Part shown: one piece after another, positions 58,767 through 64,000 of the stretch
Numbering within the stretch: position 1 is the first letter of the stretch
Layout: each line of letters begins with the position of its first letter
NCBI RefSeq assembly: GCF_002556635.1
Contig: NZ_MWMO01000010.1
Location: forward strand, 1 to 64,000
Source of the DNA: Novosphingobium sp. PC22D
Lineage (GTDB): Bacteria; Pseudomonadota; Alphaproteobacteria; Sphingomonadales; Sphingomonadaceae
DNA: 64,000 nucleotides
Reading direction: 5' to 3'
Translations under genes and position numbers: made by a program
The notes under the pieces: generated by a model
The model's database searches: none
What the model saw: the letters and a program-made list of their open reading frames with translations, nothing else
Told to the model about the DNA's origin: nothing

Positions 58767-59656
58767 CGGGCGGCCCGCTCCTGCTCGAGGCGTTCGTCGA
58801 GGCGGGCGTGGATCGCGTCTGCGTAGGCGGCGCAGGTCATTGCCGGTTCGCCGACCAGGCGCGCGCGCATGCCGCTGGCGGATGGGTGCGGTGTCATGAG
58901 GATGTCGCACGAAACTTCGCGCAGCCTTGCAAGCCCGGCGTGATAGGCGGTGATCCATTCCGGATGATCGGAAAAGCGATAGTTCTCGGCGCTGACCGGG
59001 GAGAGGCTGTCGGCGTAGACCATGGCGCGGCAGTCGGCGCCTTCGCACGAGGTCCAGGTCCAGCTCAGCGCACCGGTGGTGTGTCCGGGCGTGGCGATCG
59101 GGATGAGCGACAGCGTGCCCAGGGTCAACGGCTCGCCGGGCGTGACCAGGCCGTCGACACGGGCGGGCGCGAACGGATCGTGCATGCCGTATTGCGGGTC
59201 GTCGCTCGCCGTCTCGCCGCTTCGCAGCACCGGCGCGGCGGCTTGCGAGGCGAGCAGCCGCGCGCCGGTTATGCGCTGCAGCCCGGCAAGCCCGCCGACG
59301 TGATCGAAATGCTCGTGGCTGTGGAGCAGGATCTTCACGTCGGAGGGCCGAAAGCCAAGCTTCGCGATGTTCGTCGAAACCAGCGGCGCCCCGCCGCGCG
59401 ATCCGCCGTCGATCAGGATATGGCCGGTCTCGCCCGCGATCAGGATCGCGGCGATGCCGCAAGTGCCGACGTAATACGTGTTGCCGAAGATCCGGTAGGG
59501 CGGACCCGCCTTGTCCCATTCGTCCCAGTCGGTGCAGGCCTCCACCCAGGCCGAGGCGGGCGCTGCCGCGGCGGGGCCGGGCGGCGGCGGGACGGCTGTC
59601 GCACGGCTCGCGGCGAGACCGGCAAGGAGCAGGGTGGCCACCAGCCTAGCGGACAT
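58763..59656 (-). CDS. Subclass B3 metallo-beta-lactamase
   Basis: This 297-residue secreted enzyme has a signal peptide (cleavage near residue 21) and all expected zinc ligands of B3 enzymes: His114-x-His116-x-Asp118-His119 (SHEHFDH), His192 (TPGHTTG) and His257 (MTPHPS). B3 enzymes hydrolyse beta-lactams including carbapenems, but many environmental homologues have weak or no such activity. It sits in an ordinary housekeeping operon with no mobile element, so it looks intrinsic to the chromosome. Confidence 0.9.
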   Translation of the reverse strand: MSARLVATLLLAGLAASRATAVPPPPGPAAAAPASAWVEACTDWDEWDKAGPPYRIFGNTYYVGTCGIAAILIAGETGHILIDGGSRGGAPLVSTNIAKLGFRPSDVKILLHSHEHFDHVGGLAGLQRITGARLLASQAAAPVLRSGETASDDPQYGMHDPFAPARVDGLVTPGEPLTLGTLSLIPIATPGHTTGALSWTWTSCEGADCRAMVYADSLSPVSAENYRFSDHPEWITAYHAGLARLREVSCDILMTPHPSASGMRARLVGEPAMTCAAYADAIHARLDERLEQERAAR

Positions 59657-60362
59657 AGCTTGCCCCGTTGGCGTCGAGCGTCGCGCCCGTCATGCTCGGC
59701 GGCGCGTCGAGCGCGCAAAAGGCGACAATCGCCGCGATCTCTTGCGGCGTGGCGACGCGGCCGAGCGGAATGTCGGCGAGCAGCCCGGCGCCGCCTCGGC
59801 TTTCGAGATAGTCGCCCGCCATGGCGGTGTCGGTGAAGCCGGGGGTGATCGCGTAGCTATAGATGTCGTCGGCGGCATAGCCGCGTGCGATCGTCTTGTG
59901 CAGCGCGAGCATTCCGCCCTTGGCGGCGGCGTAGTGCCAGTGCGCGGGCGAATCGCCGCGATGGCCCGCGCGGCTGGCGACGTGGACGAGCCGCCCGCCG
60001 CGTCCGCGCTGCTGCCAGTGGAGCACCGCGAGGCGCGAAAGCTGCGCCGCGGCGGTGAGGTTGATCGTCATGGTTCGCGCCCAGTCGTCGAGCCACTCGG
60101 CTTCGGGCCGGGCGAGGTCGCTCGCCTCGAAAACCCCGGCATTGTTGACGAGCACGTCGATCTCGCCGCCCGAGCGGTCGCGCGCTTCGGCCCAGAGCCG
60201 GTCGACCGCCGCCGGATCGGCGAGGTCCGCCGCGACCGTGGCGGCGTCGCCTGCGCGGCTGGCGTGGCCGACGACATGGGCGCCGCGCGTGCGCAGGGTT
60301 TCGACGGCGGCGGCGCCGATGCCGCGGCTCGAACCGGTGACGAGGATGTTGGTGCTGTGCAT
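59646..60362 (-). CDS. Short-chain dehydrogenase/reductase (FabG-like)
   Basis: This 238-residue SDR has NILVTGSSRGIGAAAVE at the start, LVNNAGVFE near residue 75, a catalytic YAAAKGG (replacing YxxxK with a preceding Ser in VASRAGH) and PGFTDTAM. The start MHSTN at 60362 is preferred; the frame upstream has no homology. It overlaps the beta-lactamase gene by 11 bases and is divergent from sdhC. Confidence 0.85.
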   Translation of the reverse strand: MHSTNILVTGSSRGIGAAAVETLRTRGAHVVGHASRAGDAATVAADLADPAAVDRLWAEARDRSGGEIDVLVNNAGVFEASDLARPEAEWLDDWARTMTINLTAAAQLSRLAVLHWQQRGRGGRLVHVASRAGHRGDSPAHWHYAAAKGGMLALHKTIARGYAADDIYSYAITPGFTDTAMAGDYLESRGGAGLLADIPLGRVATPQEIAAIVAFCALDAPPSMTGATLDANGASYVR

Positions 60363-60533
60363 GCCGTGCGCCCTAGGACGACTTGCGGCCCATGCAAACC
60401 CGCGCGCGGCAATTGCCTGTCCGAATGACAAGGTTCGCGCCTCTTGCGCTTGAACCATGCGGCAATTTGACTAAGGGGGAGGGGACCAAGGGGCAGCGCC
60501 GGGGGCTGCCCGCCTCAAGGGGATAGAAGAAGC

Positions 60534-60926
60534 ATGGCCCAAGCCGGCACAACCAACCGACCGCTCTCGCCGCACTTGCAGATCTGGCGCTGGGGTCCGG
60601 CCATGTTCGTCTCGATCATGCACCGCGTCACCGGCAGCGGCAACGTTGTCGGCATTGCCATCCTGCTGTGGTGGCTTGGCGCGATGGCGAGCGGCAAGGC
60701 GGCCTACGACACCTTCGCCTGGCTGGCGACCACGCCGATCGGCTACATCGTCCTCGTCGGCATCACCTGGTCGTTCTTCACTCACATGATGAGCGGCCTG
60801 CGCCACTTCGTGCTCGACATCGGCGCGGGCTACGAGCTCGACACCAACAAGGTTTGGTCGATCGTCTGCCCGGTCATGGGCGTTCTCCTGACGGTCCTCT
60901 TCTGGGCCATCCTGCTGCTGCGCTGA
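60534..60926 (+). CDS. sdhC: Succinate dehydrogenase cytochrome b556 subunit SdhC
   Basis: This 130-residue membrane subunit has RPLSPHLQIWRWGPAMFVSIMHRVTG, with the quinone- and heme-site Ser/Arg/His motif, and three membrane helices. HMMSGLRHFVLDIG contains a candidate heme histidine. It anchors the SdhAB dimer and passes electrons to ubiquinone. First gene of sdhCDA. Confidence 0.96.
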   Translation: MAQAGTTNRPLSPHLQIWRWGPAMFVSIMHRVTGSGNVVGIAILLWWLGAMASGKAAYDTFAWLATTPIGYIVLVGITWSFFTHMMSGLRHFVLDIGAGYELDTNKVWSIVCPVMGVLLTVLFWAILLLR

Positions 60927-60938
60927 GGGGCTTGAACA

Positions 60939-61325
60939 ATGGGTAACGGAACTTCCATCGGCCGCGTGCGCGGCCTGGGCTCGGCCAAGAGCGGCTCGCA
61001 TCACTGGCTGCTCCAGCGCTTCACCGCGATCGGCAACCTGCTGCTGGGCCTCTGGATCGCGGTGTCGATCCTGCTGCTGCCGAACCTGAGCTATTCGACG
61101 GTCGTCGAATGGGTCTCCGCGCCGGTGCCCGCCACCGCGATGGCGCTGCTCATCATCAGCACGATCTGGCACGCGCGCCTCGGCCTGCAGGTGCTCTTCG
61201 AAGACTATGTCCACGAGAACGGCAGCAAGTTCGCGGTGCTCACGCTGCTCAATCTCGCCGCCTTTGCCGGGGCCGCCTTTGGCCTCTTCTGCGTCATCCG
61301 CCTGGCGCTGGGAGGCGCTGCTTAA
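60939..61325 (+). CDS. sdhD: Succinate dehydrogenase membrane anchor SdhD
   Basis: This 128-residue second membrane subunit has [24 protein letters not shown] and three helices, with [15 protein letters not shown] holding the heme-ligand histidine region. It pairs with SdhC, 12 bases upstream; sdhA begins 1 base after its stop. Confidence 0.95.
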   Translation: MGNGTSIGRVRGLGSAKSGSHHWLLQRFTAIGNLLLGLWIAVSILLLPNLSYSTVVEWVSAPVPATAMALLIISTIWHARLGLQVLFEDYVHENGSKFAVLTLLNLAAFAGAAFGLFCVIRLALGGAA

Positions 61326-61326
61326 C

Positions 61327-63138
61327 ATGGCCACTCAGCCCGCTTACGACATTATCGACCATACCTACGACACCGTCGTCGTCGGCGCCGGCGGCTCAGG
61401 CCTTCGCGCGACGATGGGCGCGGCCGAGGCCGGCCTGAAGACGGCGTGCATCACCAAGGTCTTCCCGACCCGCTCGCACACCGTCGCGGCGCAGGGCGGC
61501 ATCGCCGCCTCGCTGTGCAACAACACGCCCGACCACTGGACCTGGCACATGTACGACACCGTCAAGGGGTCGGACTGGCTGGGCGACCAGGACGCGATCG
61601 AATACATGGTGCGCGAGGCGCCCCAGGCGGTCTACGAGCTCGAGCATGCGGGTGTGCCCTTCAGCCGCAACGCCAACGGCACGATCTACCAGCGCCCCTT
61701 CGGCGGCCACATGCAGAACATGGGCGAGGGCCCGCCGGTGCAGCGCACCTGCGCGGCGGCGGACCGCACCGGCCACGCGATGCTCCACGCGCTCTACCAG
61801 CAGAGCCTGAAGTACTCGGCCGACTTCTATATCGAGTATTTCGCCATCGACCTCATCATGGAGGGCGGCAAGTGCGTCGGCGTGATCGCGCTGTGCCTCG
61901 ATGACGGTTCGATCCACCGCTTCCGCTCGCAGTCTGTGGTGCTCGCGACCGGCGGCTACGGCCGCTGCTACTTCACCGCGACCTCGGCGCACACCTGCAC
62001 CGGCGACGGCGGCGGTATGGTGCTGCGCGCCGGCCTGCCGTTGCAGGACATGGAGTTCGTCCAGTTCCACCCGACCGGCATCTACGGCGCGGGCGTGCTC
62101 ATCACCGAGGGCGCGCGCGGTGAGGGCGGCTACCTGACCAACTCCGAGGGCGAGCGCTTCATGGAGCGCTATGCGCCCAGCGCGAAGGACCTCGCCAGCC
62201 GCGACGTGGTGTCGCGCTCGATGGCGCTGGAGATCCGCGAAGGCCGCGGCGTCGGTCCGAACAAGGACCACATCTACCTGCACCTCGATCACATCGATCC
62301 CAAGGTGCTGGCAGAGCGGCTGCCGGGCATCACCGAGAGCGGCAAGATCTTCGCGGGCGTCGATCTCACGCGCCAGCCGCTGCCCGTCGTGCCGACCGTG
62401 CACTACAACATGGGCGGCATCCCGACGAACTATCACGGGCAAGTCGTCACCATCGGCGCCGACGGCGATCCCGAGACGGTGGTTCCGGGCCTCTACGCAG
62501 TGGGCGAGGCGGCCTGCGTCTCGGTCCACGGCGCGAACCGGCTCGGCTCGAACTCGCTGATCGACCTCGTGGTGTTCGGCCGTGCGACCGGGCTGCACCT
62601 CAAGGACAACCTCGTCGCCGGCGCCAAGCAGCCCGAGCTGCCCAAGGATTCGGCCGACCTCGCGCTGTCGCGCCTCGACCATTTCCGCAACGCCTCGGGC
62701 GATTCGCCCACGGCCGAGATCCGCGTCGAGATGCAGCGCACCATGTCGCAGCATGCCGCCGTGTTCCGCACCGACGAACTCATGGCCGAGGGCAAGGAAA
62801 AGATCGCCGCGACCTACAAGCGGATGGAAGACATCCACGTTTCGGACAAGGGCCTGATCTGGAACTCGGACCTCGTCGAGACGATGGAACTCGACAATCT
62901 CATCAGCCAGGCGACGGTGACGCTCCACGGCGCGCACAACCGCAAGGAAAGCCGCGGCGCCCACGCGCACGAGGATTTCCCCAACCGCGACGACGCCAAC
63001 TGGATGAAGCACACAGCGGCCTGGTTCACCGGCTGGGGCGGCAAGGGCGGCGAGGTGCGGCTCGACTATCGCCCGGTCCACGAATTCACCCTCACCGAGG
63101 ATGTCGAGTACATCAAGCCCAAGGCGCGCGTGTACTGA
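61327..63138 (+). CDS. sdhA: Succinate dehydrogenase flavoprotein subunit SdhA
   Basis: This 603-residue flavoprotein oxidises succinate to fumarate. FAD-binding [15 protein letters not shown] is near residue 18, the covalent-FAD histidine lies in [12 protein letters not shown] near 50, and the catalytic [22 protein letters not shown] region is near 260. A rho-independent terminator follows at 63172, and the iron-sulfur subunit gene sdhB is not next to it. SdhE (52800) probably flavinates this protein. Confidence 0.97.
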   Translation: MATQPAYDIIDHTYDTVVVGAGGSGLRATMGAAEAGLKTACITKVFPTRSHTVAAQGGIAASLCNNTPDHWTWHMYDTVKGSDWLGDQDAIEYMVREAPQAVYELEHAGVPFSRNANGTIYQRPFGGHMQNMGEGPPVQRTCAAADRTGHAMLHALYQQSLKYSADFYIEYFAIDLIMEGGKCVGVIALCLDDGSIHRFRSQSVVLATGGYGRCYFTATSAHTCTGDGGGMVLRAGLPLQDMEFVQFHPTGIYGAGVLITEGARGEGGYLTNSEGERFMERYAPSAKDLASRDVVSRSMALEIREGRGVGPNKDHIYLHLDHIDPKVLAERLPGITESGKIFAGVDLTRQPLPVVPTVHYNMGGIPTNYHGQVVTIGADGDPETVVPGLYAVGEAACVSVHGANRLGSNSLIDLVVFGRATGLHLKDNLVAGAKQPELPKDSADLALSRLDHFRNASGDSPTAEIRVEMQRTMSQHAAVFRTDELMAEGKEKIAATYKRMEDIHVSDKGLIWNSDLVETMELDNLISQATVTLHGAHNRKESRGAHAHEDFPNRDDANWMKHTAAWFTGWGGKGGEVRLDYRPVHEFTLTEDVEYIKPKARVY

Positions 63139-63171
63139 TCCGCGTTTCCCCGCAAGGGGTATGAAACGGCG

Positions 63172-63208
63172 AAGGGCGGCATGCCGGCAACGGCGCGCCG
63201 CCCTTTTT
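63172..63208 (+). terminator. Rho-independent terminator after sdhA
   Basis: GGGCGGC (63174-63180) pairs with GCCGCCC (63197-63203) and is followed by five T residues. It lies 34 bases after the sdhA stop, ending the sdhCDA transcript before sdhB could follow. Confidence 0.85.
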
Positions 63209-63327
63209 CGTTCCCTGAAGCGGATCGCGTTTCATCATGCGGCAAAAACCTTTCGATATCTTCGCAACTTCGTGTGTTGCCAAGCATTTCGCTCTTGGAG
63301 CGAGAAAACAGAGACGGAGGCCGGAAA

Positions 63328-63924
63328 GTGGAACGCGAGAACCTGGATCCTGCGGTGAATCCGCGTGTCGAGGACGATCCTGTGGTGCAGTCGCTGCGCC
63401 AGCTCGGCGGCAGGACCTGGGGCTGGATTCTCGCCTACGGCATCCTGCTGCTCGTCTTCGCGGTGATCGTCGCGGCAAATCCGCTGGTCGCCGGTATCGC
63501 CACGGGGATCGTGCTCGGCGTCGTCCTGTTCCTTTACGGCATTGCCGCGATCGCGGCGGGCGCGACCTCGCTCGCGCACCGGGCGCGCTGGCTCGAGATC
63601 GTGTTGGGCGTAATCGCGGTGATCGCCGGACTCTACGCCTTCTTCAATCCGGTCGCCGGCGCGTTGTCGCTGGTGCTCGCGATCGGCATATGGTTGCTGG
63701 TGACGGGCGTCCTGCACGTCGTCTGGGGCTTTCAGGCGAAGCACGATCGCGGCTGGCGGCTGTTTCTCGGCGTGCTCGACGTGGTGCTCGGCCTGATCCT
63801 GCTGTTCGGCACGCCGGCGACGGGAATCGCGTTTCTCGCGGTGATCGTGATGGTCAGCATGGCGGTGCGCGGCGTGTTCCTCATCATGCTGGCGCTTTCG
63901 CTCAAGAAAGCCGGCACCGACTGA
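63328..63924 (+). CDS. HdeD-like integral membrane protein
   Basis: This 198-residue protein has six hydrophobic helices in three pairs (WGWILAYGILLLVFAVIVA; GIVLGVVLFLYGIAAIAAG; WLEIVLGVIAVIAGLYAFF; and so on), the pattern of HdeD/DUF308 acid-resistance membrane proteins. The start is a GTG with GGAGG 7 bases upstream. Physiological role in this organism is unknown. It follows the sdhA terminator and so has its own promoter. Confidence 0.85.
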   Translation: MERENLDPAVNPRVEDDPVVQSLRQLGGRTWGWILAYGILLLVFAVIVAANPLVAGIATGIVLGVVLFLYGIAAIAAGATSLAHRARWLEIVLGVIAVIAGLYAFFNPVAGALSLVLAIGIWLLVTGVLHVVWGFQAKHDRGWRLFLGVLDVVLGLILLFGTPATGIAFLAVIVMVSMAVRGVFLIMLALSLKKAGTD

Positions 63925-64000
63925 CTGACCCCGCCTGCGGATAGACCGGACCCGGCCCGGAAGAGGCGTTGACATTCAGCCGCCATTCATGTTTACAAAC

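Overview
The window looks like a chromosomal segment of a GC-rich alphaproteobacterium, most likely a sphingomonad (Novosphingobium/Sphingomonas type). The reasons are an EL222-like LOV-HTH regulator, a SciP-type CtrA inhibitor facing a CtrA box, a FecI/FecR pair, a spinster-type MFS carrier beside a CoA transferase, a host-attachment-family protein and SdhE/SdhCDA of alphaproteobacterial type. The genus is inference; no rRNA is present.

Left flank (1-7.7 kb): a shortened glutathione transferase behind argJ, a small secreted protein, secA, a 2OG-Fe(II) oxygenase-like gene, an SDR, a blue-light LOV-HTH regulator and a 60-residue Cys-rich protein.

Centre (7.8-39.4 kb): a compact and nearly complete nitrogen-fixation island. 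Four forward sigma54 (-24/-12) promoters, each with one or two TGT-N10-ACA NifA sites upstream, start four units: fdx-LRV-nifT-SIR2; nifB-fdxN-TPR-nifZ-nifZ2-DUF3024-DUF6129-DegT-fd-bolA-grx-Mop2; nifHDK-nifEN-nifX-DUF269-CCE_0567-fdxB-nifQ-globin-Rieske; and iscA-nifUSV-cysE-nifW-fixABCX, followed by nifA. nifH/D/K encode nitrogenase. nifB, E, N, X, Q and V, with the Mop proteins, serve FeMo-cofactor and molybdenum handling. iscA, nifU, nifS, cysE, bolA and a monothiol glutaredoxin form a dedicated Fe-S and cysteine supply. fixABCX and several ferredoxins carry electrons. A truncated globin and a Rieske protein may deal with O2 or NO. NifA carries the cysteine motif of O2-sensitive alphaproteobacterial NifA, and no NifL is seen. 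The fourth promoter region is bidirectional: facing iscA is a 202-residue protein I do not recognise, with its own candidate sigma54 promoter. It is the best candidate here for an undescribed nif-regulated function. Other oddities in the island are a DegT-family protein without the PLP lysine and a receiver domain without its phosphoacceptor aspartate.

Right flank (39.4-64 kb): MFS transporter, a tandem CaiB/BaiF CoA transferase that has lost its 5' end, an ECF sigma/anti-sigma pair without its TonB receptor, yaaA, tRNA-Asn, NAD kinase, an EAL protein with a degenerate GGDEF domain, mfd, a GIY-YIG gene between inverted REP palindromes, sdhE, a host-attachment-family gene, recG, a GNAT, sciP facing a PilZ gene across a CtrA box, a DUF2459 protein, prmA, a subclass B3 metallo-beta-lactamase, an SDR, sdhCDA (sdhB not adjacent) and an HdeD-like membrane protein. 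No IS element, phage or CRISPR array was seen.
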